Assembly (NCBI GenBank): GCA_022478985.1
Contig: JAKSZP010013291.1
Coordinates: forward strand, 100,012 to 164,011
Direction: 5' to 3'
From: Massospora cicadina
Lineage: Eukaryota > Entomophthoromycota > Entomophthoromycetes > Entomophthorales > Entomophthoraceae
Length of the DNA stretch: 64,000 nucleotides
Shown: positions 13,220-26,181 of the stretch, one piece after another
How positions within the stretch are numbered: position 1 is the first letter of the stretch
How the letters are laid out: each line of letters starts with the position of its first letter
The notes under the pieces: generated by a model
What the model was told of the DNA's origin: nothing
The model's input: only the letters and a program-made list of their open reading frames with translations
Databases searched by the model: none
Position numbers and translations under genes: made by a program

Positions 13220-14200
13220 TCTGAGTTTACCCATTTATGATGTTGGTGGGAGATAGGGGTGTGGAAATTGTTGTGGACCCTGTTTATAGAAACTCCAGGA
13301 GCAAGGGACTTAGCGTATATTCATTGCCACTCTTTTAAAGTGTTGTCAAAAGGTCCTTCCCAAACAGAACCAATTTTGCCACTTCTGGGGATGATGCGAT
13401 TGTGATAATATAAAAACGAAATCTGATATCTGAAAGGAGAGAAAATGCTTTCTAAGCTCATTAGCTTCTTGTCCCACTTTAGTAGTTGTTTTTTCTGAGT
13501 TGATCAGGACTTAATGTTGCATCTGAATGATGTTTTGGGCTAACATCTTCATAGCTTTTTCAGGTTTGTCAGTCCTAATAGAAAAAATCTTTAGCCAAGG
13601 AGGTGGGTATCTATGTTTCTCAACCTATATATGATGCGGAAATGAGGCATTTTAATGATTGGTGGTAGCTAATATGATAAGCCATAGGCGCGCTAGGCAA
13701 GAATTGATTTTAATGTATAGGGTCTGAAGAGGCCATCTTTTGTAAGCTATAAACCAAGGTTCCATTTGCTCTTTCTATGGTACCATTTGTAGAAGGGTTA
13801 TAGGGGGCCAAAAGAATTGTTGTGCTCCCATGGAGGTAGCCAGGATCTTAACCACTCCGGAGGAAAAGTTTCTTTCCACTGTCACAGAGAAGTACAAGGG
13901 CAACCATGGCGAATGAAGATAACTGATGCAGGAATGTTGCTGTAGCCATAGCAGTTTGGGCCAGGAGAGCAATGGCTTTAACCCAATTTGTAAAGTGATC
14001 GATGTCTATTAGTATGTATCAATTTCCTCTGGTAGTCTGGGGTAGTGGAACTACCATATCTAAGCTCATTGTTTGGAATGGTTGTTAAGGGGTAGTATGT
14101 TTATATTCATGTTTGTCCTTGAAACTGTATTTCTTTTTTACAGGTTAGGCGGGCATCCAAGACTTCGATAATGGACTTCATAACTCCCTCTTGATAGTAC
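13220..14200 (-). pseudogene. Integrase relic of Ty3/gypsy 3
   Basis: The minus strand reads PYNPSTNGTIERANGTLVYS at about 13,800-13,745, with the catalytic Glu of the DDE triad in T-I-E-R. Upstream, LCDSGKKLFLRSG (about 13,895-13,855) occupies the position of the second Asp (family D-[NR]-G, here D-S-G). HQSLKCLISAS and similar sequence follow towards the C-terminus. Several stops and shifts interrupt the frame. It is next to the 3' LTR, as expected for Ty3 gene order. Confidence 0.75.
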
Positions 14201-14449
14201 CAATTTCAAATCCACTCATAATATTTTTCCGCACTCTGCTGTGCCCATTGGTAGAGTGGGCCTCCATGATAGCAGGTGCTCTTTCAGAAGTTAACGATAG
14301 GGCAACCAATTTTTCCTACTTTCTATATAGTTTGCTCTCCACTATAGTGTTTCTTAAATGTCGCACTATCATTATAACTGGTTCAGTTCATCGTTTCAAG
14401 CATCAGGAGTCATAAGGAGGCCATTTAAGTTCTCTTCTTCACTATAATC

Positions 14450-15750
14450 TAAGTAAAGGACAGGCAAGCGAGTCAACCCATCAATATTCATATGTCATTT
14501 CCCAGCTTGGTGTTCAATCTTCATATTTAATGTTGTAGTTCTAAGGCCTAACGAGCTAAACATCAAGTATGATCCTTCATATTTTGTAACCATTTCAAAG
14601 AGACGTGGTCAGTAGCCCCAGTAAAGGTGGATCCATACAAAAAGGCGGTAATGTTTTACAGCGAGTATGACAGCAAGGCACTCCTTTTCTATGACGCTAT
14701 AGTTGATTTCAGCTTTTTGAAATCATCTTACTAAAAGATGAAACTGGATGATCCTCATCGCTTTCATTCAATTGTGCCAGGATGGCTCTAACGGCATAGT
14801 CAGAGGCATTGGTACACAAATTAAAAGGTTTACATAATTTGAGTGGCGTAGGATGGGGTGATCTTGTAACAATTTCTTTACATCTCTCAATTCTGATCTT
14901 TTGTTAAGCACCCCAATAGTTGGGAATGTTCTATTCAGTAGTTATATGAGAGACTCATTGAGCTGAATGACTTTGGGATGGATTATTGGTAATACCCCAT
15001 GATATCATAAACACCTGGATATCTAGTGGTCTTTGAGGAAAAGGCATTTTTATATTTTTTTCAACTTTATCTTGCGATAGTGTGACCTTCTTGTGAGATA
15101 GCATGTCCAAAAAAGCTAATTTCTTTTGGAAGCAAGTTCGTTTTATAGTTTTAACTTAATTTTAGAATCACTAAGGGGTTGAAAAACTTCTTTAAGATGA
15201 GTAAGATGTTTGTTTAAATTTTTAGAATAAAACCATGATGTTATCAAGATATACTATCACACAACTTAGCTTAAGATCTTGTGGGATATGATCCAGCACT
15301 TGTTGGAATGATGTGGGCACATTGAACAACCTTGAGATAGCTAAGTGGGCTAAAATAGGCCTTCACTGAAACTAAGAGGACCTTTTTCCTAATCTTGGGG
15401 TAAAGGTCCATTTTCCAATATTCGCTGTCCAAATCTGTAGTGTAAAAGAATTTGGAACCAAAGAGTTGTAAAATATCATCACTGTTGCTAAGGATAAGAC
15501 AACTATCCTTTTACGTGAGGTTGTTCATTCTTTTGGTAGTCCATAAAAATCCCGATGACCTCCATTTTTCTTTTAATAAGCAGGATTGAGGACTACCAAG
15601 GGCTTTAGGAAGGTACTAGTAGTTCAGCGTCTGGTAACTGCTTGATCTCGGTCCTCATTTCTTTCTCTTTGACCTTTAATTTTTTGATAAGGTCTAGATC
15701 AGATTGGGCTAGCGTCACCAACATCAATTATGTGGCTCCAATCCTTCACG
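14450..15750 (-). pseudogene. Reverse transcriptase / RNase H relic of Ty3/gypsy 3
   Basis: RNase H is the clearest part: the minus strand at about 14,710-14,600 reads AEINYSVIEKECLAVILAVK followed by a T-D-H-like segment, the usual 'NY.V.EKE.LA.V' signature. The RT catalytic box is near 15,262 and reads Tyr-Leu-Asp-Asn-Ile (family YLDDI), so the second catalytic Asp is lost. The frame contains stops and shifts throughout. Confidence 0.7.
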
Positions 15751-16399
15751 TGCTCATAGTTAGTATCAGATTTAGAGAAGATGTCATTGTAGGCGTCTTA
15801 TAAGGAGTTAATTTTTTAATCTCGTCTGGGGTTAGTTCATCTGAAATGTCAACATTAGGCAAAGTTCATGACAATTTGTCACAGGTAGGCCCATATCTAA
15901 AATGAAACCAATAAAAGAGAATCTTATATCTCAATTTGGGATCAGCAGACATTTTCCTATCTCTTGATGTTTTTTCAAAATATAGTCCTTATTAGTGATG
16001 TCCTTAATAGGATATTGATAGAATGCCGGTAGGCAGAATCCTTTATACTAGGCAATGCTCAAGGCTCTAAAGGATTAAACCAGTCATCCTTGTTATGCGT
16101 AACAAGCAGTATCATGGGATCTTTAATGTGATCTTGGTGTCAATCATTCTATATTCACCAGGCTTAATTAATATCTCTTCTAAGAATAAAAAGAAATACC
16201 CTCCAAAGCGTCCATGAATCAGGAACTTTCTTCGTATTTTTCTTAGACGTTGTGTGATGCAAAGATAGTGCATAAGAAGGGTGCTCAACCAGGCAAGAAC
16301 ATTCTTTCTTGCTATAATATTTATTGAATAATGCCAGAGGTCCTCATAATTGAGCAGGGAGTGAAAATTTTGTTTTATGTTATTTATTCCATCATAATC

Positions 16400-16800
16400 A
16401 TGAGCTGTGTGCCAAAAAATATCATATCAATTGCTATCCAAGGGCATAGCGGGTTCTAATAGGATAAGCTTCCCAGTATAAATGGTAAGAAGGAGTATGC
16501 CCCAATAGCGCGATTACTATTTGGACCCACATTCTATACTCTTTGGAGTATTCCAAGTTGGGTGCCAGTTTGATTTTATTTATAAGCTTTGAGGATATGA
16601 CATTGAAAGAGGAGCCAGTGTCATGGATGGCAATAACCTGTACCTTCTGAATAATAAACTCTGCCTTGGTTATAGTTCCACAAAAGTTAGGAGCAGAGCC
16701 AGGACCTCCTTAAGGCGGAAAGTGGAGCTATGCTTTTGAGCTGTCTTGGGATATCTCTCCTTGACGGATTTCAAGGTATGAACATGCTGAATAGGAAAGA
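16400..16800 (-). pseudogene. Protease relic of Ty3/gypsy 3
   Basis: On the minus strand at about 16,635-16,560 a frame reads IAIHDTGSSFNVISSKLINK, a well-preserved retropepsin active site (Asp-Thr-Gly, then Ser-Ser). The same site in Ty3/gypsy 1 is DTGVPFNIIS, which ties the two elements to related lineages. It lies between the gag and RT relics. Confidence 0.7.
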
Positions 16801-17299
16801 TTAACTAGAAAATAAATTGGTTGGCATCACTAGCATTATTAATCACCTCAGGACTTCAGAACTTGATTAAGTTAAGTTTCTTCAGGTAAAATGACATTAT
16901 CTACTCCTTCAGAGTTCAACTGATCTGGAATCTCTACTTCCTCTGGCGCTCCTAAGACATAATATCCAACATCTTCATATACCCTTTCAGATTCTTCATC
17001 AAAGGGTTATCTATATAACAAATGAGCTATAGAAGAGGGAGCGTAATCAGGAATGTCAGATTATTCAACAATATGGGTGCCTGTCGCTATGCCAAAAAAC
17101 CTTTTCCCTGCTCTATTATGTCATCTCCATTCTTCCAACACACAGTGTCAACATGCCCGAATTTATTGCATTAGGTGAAAATAGGGCGCTCAGTTTGCTT
17201 TATCACTAGCTTTTGATCCTCAATGGTCAAGGCTTGGGAATTTTGCCACTACTCCTTGGGTAGTCTCAAGTTTATGAAATAGGCAACATGTAGTAGAGA

Positions 17300-18720
17300 C
17301 TCATTAATATTGTGATTATTCCAGAAGTAATGTTTCATAGAGGTGATGTGCATCTCCATGGAAGGATGGAAAGCAAATTTCAGTCATGATGGCAGTGACG
17401 GCGTTACTAAGAGTTAACATCATAGAGGGTGCAGCGACTGGGCTTCAATGTAGAACCATTCAGTGAAGGTGGCAAACAATTCTCTTCTGCATGCTGATGC
17501 GCATAAAGGCCTGTCTTTTTATGTTTAAACTCTGATTTGAGCTGAACACATCAATTAGTGCATCCTTACCCTCCGCCCAGGTAATAAGGTATCCATGTGA
17601 GGAACCATTACTTCTTGGGCCATGCAGCTTAAGAAGGAAAGGATGTCCTTAACTTTCTGTTGATTAGTCGCCCCTTCCACGGCAGATTCATACTCATATA
17701 GAAACAAAGCAATGCTATCCTCGCCAGAAGTAAACTTGTCCTTTAAAGTAATTTTAAAAAGAACGAGACCTCTCCCAGTGAGGGCATGGACAGCAGGAGC
17801 ATCGTGTTCTATAATCTCTGAGCGAATATCCATATGATCAAAGAAACAAGAAAGCCAACCAATTTTCTCTTGGATAGCATTGAGACTGGTTCCCGTGGCT
17901 TCAGGAGACTTTCAAGAGGCACATTTTCATAGATTCATTCTAGCCTCAATTAAAAACTTGTGAGTCACAAGTTCTTCAAACTGGCTTCCAAGTTCCCTAC
18001 CTTTAAAAAGAAGCTAAGATAATAGAGAACTTATTTTTTGTCGATCAGCTTCCACCAACCTGACACACTTTTATAGATCCTCCTTCATCTGCTTACAACC
18101 CTCATCACTAGGCTGGTGGGATCCTTTTGAATTTATGTCAACCTTGACCAGTTCATAATAACTCTCAACTTTAGATAACAAATATTCGATCTTTTAAAAA
18201 ATTGGCCCCTTCAATGGTGCTTTGACACTCTTATTTCTCATATTCATTATACCTTAATCCAAATACTCGGAATTTTTGATAGATGCCTTCAGCTTTAACT
18301 CTTTTTGAATCAGCGACCTTGGCTTTTAGAGCAGGAGAGGACTAATGAGACTGTTGATAGGGATGAAATTCTAGATTCCTGATGTGCGAAATGGCTTGTG
18401 ATAATTGTTGTTCTAAAGTGACTATTATCTGTCATCACCCTGCTTTAAAAGTAGACACTTGAGACAGCTAAATGTGTGTTTGCTCCTTATGTTTTAAAAA
18501 TTATTTTACAAAATCTTTAAGTAGAGAGCGAGTTTTAACGGTAGACACATCCAATTATCATGGGAGAGTTTCATGTCATCTTCCACATATTTCACTACGC
18601 CCATATTTATGGTTCAATTTGCTCTTGTAGCTGAATTATAAATCTGCAGTTTTCTTCCACTCCATATTATATCTTTCCTACATGACTAGAGACCAAGTTG
18701 TAGAGATTGTCATAAGCCAA
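17300..18720 (-). pseudogene. gag relic of Ty3/gypsy 3
   Basis: The best-preserved part is an open stretch at 17,555-17,833 (92 codons) with the segment FTSGEDSIALFLYEYESAVE. Its F-x-G-x-D..L..YE pattern fits the Ty3-type capsid domain. On the minus strand, upstream sequence (to about 18.7 kb) has only short frames, probably the N-terminal gag and leader. A CCHC knuckle is suggested near 17,150 but I could not place it firmly. Confidence 0.5.
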
Positions 18721-19196
18721 TCTCAATGCTTTATGATTCACCAGATGGCGTTGCAGTTCTTTATGGTGTACTCCCAGTAGTTGATTCAAGTGAAGCATAG
18801 TGGGTAAGAAAAGTTTTGATGTAGGTATTCAAATTTGGTGAGTTGACTGTAAGTGCCTGGAAGGGTTTTAGATTCATAGAGGATCATCAGGCGACCTTCC
18901 ACTAAGGAACCTCTCTCATGGGATTTGATATCCCCAAGACTAAGTATACCATAAGTCAGATCTCTAACCACTTTGGTAGCAGGCAAGATAATCTGTTGAG
19001 ACTCTGGTATAATAATATGGTAATATTAGTCATTATCAAAGGTGATGGTAGGAAGGCTACTCATCTAGTCTTCCTCTTCACCATCCCCATTTCTTCTCCA
19101 TCCAGTTATGCTAGCGATAAGAGCCTCTTCCATCTTGATTTTAAAAAAAAGATTGTGGTGTATAGGGTCCCCTGTAGTGAGCACTACTTGCTATCC

Positions 19197-20170
19197 TGAC
19201 AAGGATCTTCTTGCATGTGCTTGGCCGCAGGATCTCAACAATATAACAGATTCAGGAGTACTTAGATATTCAGCAGATATTCAAGAATTTGGAGCTAAAA
19301 ATTAGAATATAAACAGGCGTTAAGTTAACAATTAAGATGGGTTATAATAATCAATAGTATTTAATAAAAACTTGGGGTTTTTATGCCACATTTCAGGGAA
19401 GCCCCATAGTCATTGACTGGGTCATGACTATGGTCACGCGATACTTTCATATAAAGATTTTTAAACTAATTTTAGGGCCCGCAAAGGTGGCCAGGATTCA
19501 TGGGCTTGTTCCCCATGGTGATACTTGGAACGCCAATATGAAAGTTAATGCATCGACAAGCTTTCAGATATGCATCCTTTGACTATTCGATATTTGTGTA
19601 CATCTGATTAATCTGTGTTTTAAACTAATAAATTATTTAACTGATTTTAATATGAATTTTAATCAATCTGATGCGTTTTGAATCCAAAGTGATGCGTTTA
19701 TAATCAATAGAACCAGTTTTTAGCTATATGAAAAATCATCTATCAGTTTCCACTAAAATCTTTTCATTACAGTATGGCTCAGTCTTAGGTGGTTGGTCAA
19801 CAGCATGTATGTTTAATTCATGCGGAAATGACTTATTATATCTACCAATCACCCACCATGAAAATATTCACACTTTGGTTGATTAGATGTTTTCTTAGTT
19901 CTTATTTGGTTATATATTCTTACCATTTTAAACCCCTTTAAGTCTATATGAAGATATTTTCTCTTAGGTGGTGGCATTATTTAAGTAGGTGCATGGGTGA
20001 GCTTCCCTTTATTTCGCAAATTCTGCTAAGGGTTCAAAAGGACCTTCTTGACTTAAATTAAGCTATCTGGACAAGGGCTAGGAGAAAAGTTATTAATCCA
20101 ATCAGAACTATTCCTCTGATAATTAGACTTATAATTTATGGTACTAGTTAAACAATTTGACACCTGAACA
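19197..20170 (-). repeat. 5' LTR of Ty3/gypsy 3 (974 bp)
   Basis: Partner of 12,201-13,190. On the minus strand it starts TGTTCAGG and ends CCTTGTCA. Immediately outside its right end the sequence (TTTTTTCCACTAGGCAAA at 20,171-20,188) resembles the polypurine tract that flanks the other LTR on its inner side. This copy may therefore once have been the 3' LTR of another element extending to the right. Confidence 0.75.
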
Positions 20171-20775
20171 TTTTTTCCACTAGGCAAACATCAAATTATA
20201 TGGCAAAGGGCTAAAATTTTTAGTCTATGAATGCTTTCTAATAAGAGCACCTATGGAAGAGTTGGGCTCTGAATTCCCCTATGTAAAAACCTATACATAT
20301 TTCATAAAGAACAGTAGTATAGACTTCTTTGGAAAACATTTATATAGTTGTACAAACTTTTTGTGACTTGGGATTAGAAGGGAAGAGCTAATTTTCTTTT
20401 TTTAGTAATTTGGGAGCTATGTGCTCAATCACCCTAGTAATTAGCACCAACTTATACCCTCTGGGATGCTCTCCTTGACTCCCAATTATATTACACAATC
20501 TTCTTGATAATCTTATTGCATTATCCCTACAGACTGAAATAGGAAAGTAATCGTATGAAGACTATTACTTAAGTTGAGGCTTCTTAAATCCACGTTGTTT
20601 GAAGTCTAACGCTAAACTGGTGAATACATTTTCTATATTTGAAGGTATCTTTAAAATGGCAGGGAAATCTTCCCTCCTGTCTTCTCTAAACTGGTTGGGA
20701 GCTCTTTCTCTTTACTTTTCACGTAGAGCAGGGCGGAGATATTGATATCCCAAATGCTTTAGACAAAAGATTGTC
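20171..20775 (-). pseudogene. Decayed coding relic of unknown type (minus strand)
   Basis: Minus-strand fragments read well if frame changes are allowed: LPTSLEKTGGKISLPF near 20,700, then DFKQRGFKKPQLK near 20,600, then GYKLVLITRVIEHIAPKLL near 20,460-20,400. They have the character of protein-coding sequence but no motif I can assign. Because of the adjoining LTR and polypurine-like run it could be the 3' part of another Ty3/gypsy polyprotein. An unrelated decayed gene is equally possible. Confidence 0.3.
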
Positions 20776-20879
20776 TATCTTTAAAACCTTATCCTAAGAG
20801 TTAACTATACAACCAATGTATAAACGTTTAAACTATAAAAGTAATTGCTGGATTAACTACTTTTTTGAGGAAAAAACGA

Positions 20880-21700
20880 TGGTATTATATTGAATTTGGA
20901 ACCAACCCCTGTTGGCGCCTTACTTAGCGATATGGCAACTGCTTCATTTGATTACCCTTCCTAGAGTCGCACACTCATGGATTTCTCTCAACGAACTAGT
21001 CAGGTTTCATTGTCTTCAGCCCTGCAATATTCTCCAGAAATCAATTTTGCTTCCCAGCAAACATTAATTAAACCAGAAGTTGTTCTAGAAGCGTCATCAG
21101 CATCTCAACAACTTCTTAAACCCTCATTTAATTGCTAACAAACCCCCTTGAGTTACATGAAATTTATAAATATAAAAGTGACGACCTAATTCCTTCATTA
21201 CTGTTAGGGATCATCCCTAATGATGATTAAGCAATCCGGCATATTGATAAAATGAATCAACTATGGCGTATTATCTACTATTTTTAGTACAATTCCGCCT
21301 AACAATAGTTATCATCTTAAAATGATAAATCCCATATCCACTAGTAGGGCTAATCCCTTAGTGAATAAGGTCTTATTATAATCTAAGCAGCTGGATAATA
21401 TGAGCATATCAAAAATTCCAACACTTATCTGTCTTATGCAATACTTTAAGATTAAAGTGATAAGGTATAACTTTCCCTTGTCCAAGTTGTTCTTTAGTAC
21501 TCTTGTGGAAGACTAGAAGGATCAGTTCCTTTGTCCAGAAGTACCTTTTATTTATAAGAAGGAAGAGCGTCATCGTCTTTATATTAGTATAGACTTACTC
21601 CTATTACTTTTGAAGAACTTAACTAGTGTTTGTCTTCATACATAATCAACCCATTCATTATTGACTATATTAATAATCTATTTAACGCACACCAAAAACA
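20880..21700 (+). pseudogene. Decayed coding relic of unknown type (plus strand)
   Basis: From 20,894 a plus-strand frame reads EPTPVGALLSDMATASFDYP, a stop, then about 50 further codons (SQRTSQVSLSSALQYSPE...). It continues after a frame change near 21,135 with NPLELHEIYKYKSDDLIPS and AIRHIDKMNQLWRIIYY. The text is clearly coding-like but matches no family I recognise. It faces away from the minus-strand relic at 20.2-20.8 kb, so two divergent coding units may have existed here. Confidence 0.3.
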
Positions 21701-21807
21701 TGTTCAGTAAACTGAAAAGTTTACACATGGTGCGGAAACCTCTTTCTAACTTTTACTTCTCTTATCCTTTTGGTTAGGTTCCCCTACACCACAAGAGTAA
21801 TATATGA

Positions 21808-22214
21808 CTAAAGGGCAACACAAGCGGCACCCTGAGTTGATGGGGGTTTATCCCAGACAGGAAGATAAGCGCTTGTGGAATAGTGACCATCAAAATTGGC
21901 AATGAGGATACCTCTGAAGTATTTTAATTTGAAGCTTAAGCTTTGAATTTGTCCAATTAAGTGTTGATTGGGAGTGACTCTTACAACAAGGTGAGGAATG
22001 GCTGAAACACCTTTGGATCCCACAAAGAAAACTTTGAATGATACAGGGATTTATAAACTTCATCATCCATATCATTATGACCTGGAAATAGTTTTGCAAC
22101 ATGATTTTCATTGGGAGCGATGAAAGAAACTGCTACGCTAGTTTTTGCGTGAAGCAAGAGCCATCTCACCCTCCCTGCTGCCACCTGAGATGTCAAGGTG
22201 ACCACCATGACCAA
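21808..22214 (-). pseudogene. Unrecognised coding relic (minus strand)
   Basis: Two overlapping minus-strand frames (21,981-22,214 and 21,808-22,023) join with one frame change into a region of about 135 residues. It contains VSFIAPNENHVAKLFPGHND in the first half and IPHLVVRVTPNQHLIGQIQS then FRGILIANFDGHYSTSAYLP in the second. It stops at a proper TAG. I cannot assign a function. It lies just outside the 3' end of LINE A and is not part of it, since LINE A's duplication ends at 22,447. Confidence 0.3.
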
Positions 22215-22639
22215 TAGAATGGCTTGATATGAGTGACAGAACCTTAAACGAGAGGAGTTTTGGAAGATAAAACTGGCATAAGCAAACCAGATAGGGGCAG
22301 ATTCCAGTTAAAAAAGGTGACTTTTACGCGGTAATGTAAAGTTATATTCAAACAGCGGCCATAATATTGTCTAACACTATCAAGAAAAATAAAATGGAAA
22401 AATTAGCTAGATTAAGTTGTCTCACAAGGTTTGACTTTCCCAATCAAGGTTTTTGTTTTATTTTTTATTTAAGCGAGGCAAGCTGACCAGGTGACAGGCA
22501 TTACTGATATATGTGTATAAATGGGAGGGGACTATAGAAAAGCGATGAATAGAGAGGATTGGGCACCCCAGGGTACGTGGGTTACCCCTGTTGCCAGCTG
22601 AGACCGCTAGGTATGAGGGTATTGGTGCTCTACTCCAAG

Positions 22640-25600
22640 GGGTTGCCCCGCTATGGAGCAGGTGTGAAGGAAGGGGTCCGTGTGAAGGAACCAGAGTGGG
22701 AACCATGACTTTATGAGTCTCAGTTGCCTTGGCTTCATATACCCATAGATACAGGCTTGGAAATGCTCCAGTAAGTGGACATGGAACCTATTGACAACCC
22801 CATGGATGGTAGGGACCATACCCTTGAACGCATCCAAGGCAATAGTGTGGATTGTCCACATTGCAATGGGTATCAATAGGGAGCGCAGGATAGACAGGAT
22901 CGGGGATGCAAGTCAGATCTTAAGGAGGTTCTTTGAGATAGAGAAATCCTGGCCATCTTGGATCTTGAGCAGGCGTGCGACTTCTCGCCATATGGCTCTG
23001 GAGGGGGCAGGTTTCTAAGCGTTGGTGTAGGGTGCCCTCTCCTCCACATACTGCGCAGGTTGCGTGGAGGAGGTGGGTGCAGTCCGCCATTCTGTAGGTC
23101 CTTCTTAGGCAGCGCCAGGCGTTGGCCCTTACCCTCAGCTGGAGGAGTGGGTGGTGCGTCATCCTCCATATTGCCTTTTGTGTGGCTAGGTCGTAGGGGA
23201 TGTCCAAAGCATCTAGGTAGTTGATTCTAGCAATGGTTGGGGTCATGGTAAGTATGTATTTGTGGAAGTGGTCTTCTGGCTTTCGTAACATGAAGTGGGA
23301 TCTGGGTCATCCACTTCCCTGCACAGTGCCAGTGGTAGCGAAAGTCCATCCCATGTGGCGGATGGTTTGGAGGAGGCGCTTAAAGTGAGGGAGGATTCCG
23401 TGTGGGCCTGTTTTATTGGGGCAGCTAGTGAGGTACATTAGTAAGCTGGAAGGGTGATGTGAGTTAGGTATTTTGAGTGCCTGCACAAAGTTGGCCCTCT
23501 CTGCCCTGGACCCTTGCTGTTGTGGGGGGTCTGGGGTTAGCACTTCCTCTAACCAGGTGCCCAGGATGCAGTTGACATGGTTCTCGAAATCTATCAGGCC
23601 CATGCCTCTGCTGGAGCGTGGGCCATATAGCATTTCAACCCAGATGGGTGGGCGAGATCCAGGCCACAGCCAACCCTGGATGAGCACACGGATTTATGTT
23701 ATAAAGGTAGTGAGAAGAGGATCGCATGTGCGGGGAACCACAGCATCATGAGGATGAGCAAGTTGGCAAAAGCCACTCGCCCCATTAGCCCAGAGGATCT
23801 ACCCTTGGGTGAGGCGATTCTGTTGGATATCTGTTGCAGCAGGTTATTTTCAATCATCTCATTTCCATACCCCCTGTTTTCAACCATATCCCAAGTTGTT
23901 GGACAGGGGTGGCGGGGGGTAATGCAAAGGGTAGGAAGAGTGAGTTTTTGCATCTTGGGTTGTGTGTAGTGGGGGATGTGGTCCAGTTGGTGATGTATCT
24001 GCCAAGGATAATTTTGGTTTTCTATTTATTAAGTTATGCATTACTTACCATGGAGTATTCCTCTAGGGTGCGTTCCAGCTGTCAGGCATTGCTGTTATCA
24101 GATATACCTGCTACACAGTCGTCTGCAAAGGCTAGTATCTTGACTGGGGGCTGGCCTTGTGCAGTTATGCCCCTGAGGCGTGAGTCGGTAATGCAGAGGA
24201 GTGGGTCAAAGCTGAAGTTGTATAGTAGTGGTCTGAGGGGGTCCCCTTGTTTGAGCCTTCTGCGTGGGTGATCCTGTCAGTCAGGAAGCCAGGGCCACAT
24301 ACAGCCATAGATGCGGATTTCGTGAGGAGCATCCCAAGTTGATGAACCAGGGTGGGAGGTTGAAGTCATGTAGGCACTCTTTTGAGTATGGCCAGCTAAT
24401 GCGGTCATATGCCTTCTCCTGGTCGAGGGATACCAGGGCTCACATTGCTTTGGATTGGAATACATTGGCGATGGAGTGTATGTTAGACCAGATGGAGCGC
24501 CCTGGTGTAAAACCAAATTGGTTGGGTGATAGGGCTTTAGAGGCTAGTGCGCCCAGTCTGGTAGCTAGAATTTTTGTAAGTAGTTTAGTGTCAGTATTTG
24601 AGAGTGCTATCAGGCGCCAGTTGGCCAGGTCCAGTCTGTTACCCTTTTTAAATAGGGTAATGACATAGGAGTCCTGGCCTTCAGCCAGGAGACAGGTCTC
24701 CAGCAAGCACTGGTTCATAGACGCTAGGAGGAGGGGGCGATTTGTTTAAAGTATGTTTTGTAAAATCGTGGGGTATCCCATCAGGGCCTGGGCATTTCCT
24801 ACGCGGTGCAACACAAACTTTACTTCAGAGCTCCTCCTGCATTATCAGGTTTAGGATACTATAGTCCAGCGGTGCACTCTGTATTCTGGCGGAATGTAGA
24901 ATTCTTTTACTTTTTGGGGGCCAGATGGGGTGTCACGGTAAAGCTTGGTGTAATAGTGGTGAATTTCCACCTTTACCTCCATTGGGTCAGTTTCCACGGT
25001 TCCATCGGCTTTTGGACCTGTGCGCAATGGGCAAATTACCTTGGGAGTGATATTGGCAGAAGAAAAACGCCAAACAGGTTTTGCCTTCTTTTATGTGTTT
25101 ACCTTTCCATGATACTTTGATTCTGTGTTGGTGTTCATGGATAAGGGCGTTTGGGTGGGCAGATTTTTCCACCCATTTGCACCCCCAGTTTGGGATGTAT
25201 CCAGACTTTGGGATATTGAGTTATAGGTAGTCAAGTTCTTCCAGAGAGCATCTGATTTTGGCGGTATTTGCGGTGTATTTGCATGATGTGGGTTGGCGAG
25301 TCTTGTTTATTAGTTCAGATTTGAATTTTTAAGTTTCAATGGGATCCAATGCAAACAGGGTTGTGAATTTTGGGTTCAAAGCTTTTGTGCTCAACCCAGT
25401 TAGAAATTTTGGGGAGTTTTATATTCTCAGGTAAAGCTTCCTCCAGGGTGATTTCCACATTTGAGTCCTGGTTGGTGTGAGCTGCACCAAAACTAGACAG
25501 TGGTCAGAGAAATTGATTTTTTAGTAGCGAAGTTAGTAATAAACGAGTGGGAGGATTTCAGTGCAAGGATGTGGTTGATAAGGCTCATTGAGATGAGTGT

Positions 25601-26151
25601 TCCCTTTGCATACGCTGGAACAGGTCATGTGGGGAAGGAGTGGAGACCTGGGAAGGAGGGTGTTGTACAGGCCAAGGGATGCCTTCATTTTGTGGAACTT
25701 GACGTGTCCCAGTGGGTATCCCTGGGGTTGGGCCATCAGTCCATAGTGGGGTTGTCCCAACAGTTAATATCGCCCATCAGGATGGTATTTGGTGGGAGGT
25801 TGAGCGTAAGGATGGATTCAAGGAATCGTTTCCACTTGGATGTGGTGCATGGTGTGTAGATACAGGTTATCAATAGTGTGGCATCTTAGTTTACAATTCT
25901 TGCGGTTTGGACTCAGCCAATTAAATGTGAGGAGGATTTGATAATTTTTAATTTATTTATTATTATGGAAGACCACCCCACAGTGGGACGTCTATATCAA
26001 CTGGGAAGGTGAGACCCTGGCCGCCCAGGATCCCTCTTCCCCTGTAGACAGTGGGTCTCTTGGATGGCCAAGATGTCTACAGGGGTTTGCGCAGGAAGTC
26101 CAGCTTTTTGGCTTGGGATGCTTGAGCCCTGGTTCCTGCAATGTTTAGCAT
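22640..26151 (-). pseudogene. LINE A ORF2: endonuclease, reverse transcriptase, C-terminal finger (disrupted)
   Basis: ORF2 probably starts at the ATG at 26,149-26,151 (MLNIAG). The apurinic-type endonuclease spans about 26,151-25,450. The RT is recognisable from VITLFKKGNRLDLANWR (about 24,655), FTPGRSIWSN (about 24,500) and the catalytic ILAFADDCVA (about 24,130). The C-terminal region at 22,920-23,291 contains CAVCGGEGTLHQRLETC, the C-x2-C..H..C finger common behind LINE RTs. ORF2 would nick target DNA and prime reverse transcription on it. At least five frame breaks interrupt it. Confidence 0.88.
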
Positions 26152-26181
26152 CCCTATTGACACTGATGTGCCCGCGGCGCC

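Larger units (their letters stand above)
12201..20170 (-). mobile_element. Ty3/gypsy retrotransposon 3, minus strand, two LTRs
   Basis: Two direct repeats of about 1 kb (12,201-13,190 and 19,197-20,170) bracket an internal region that reads, on the minus strand from right to left, gag, protease, RT, RNase H, integrase. Shared LTR stretches include GCTTGGCCGCAGGATCTCAA and GACTATGGTCACGCGATACT. The LTRs differ at many positions, so the insertion is old. There is no matching target duplication at the outer flanks. The right LTR is preceded on its outer side by a second polypurine-like run, hinting at tandem arrangement with another copy. Confidence 0.85.
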
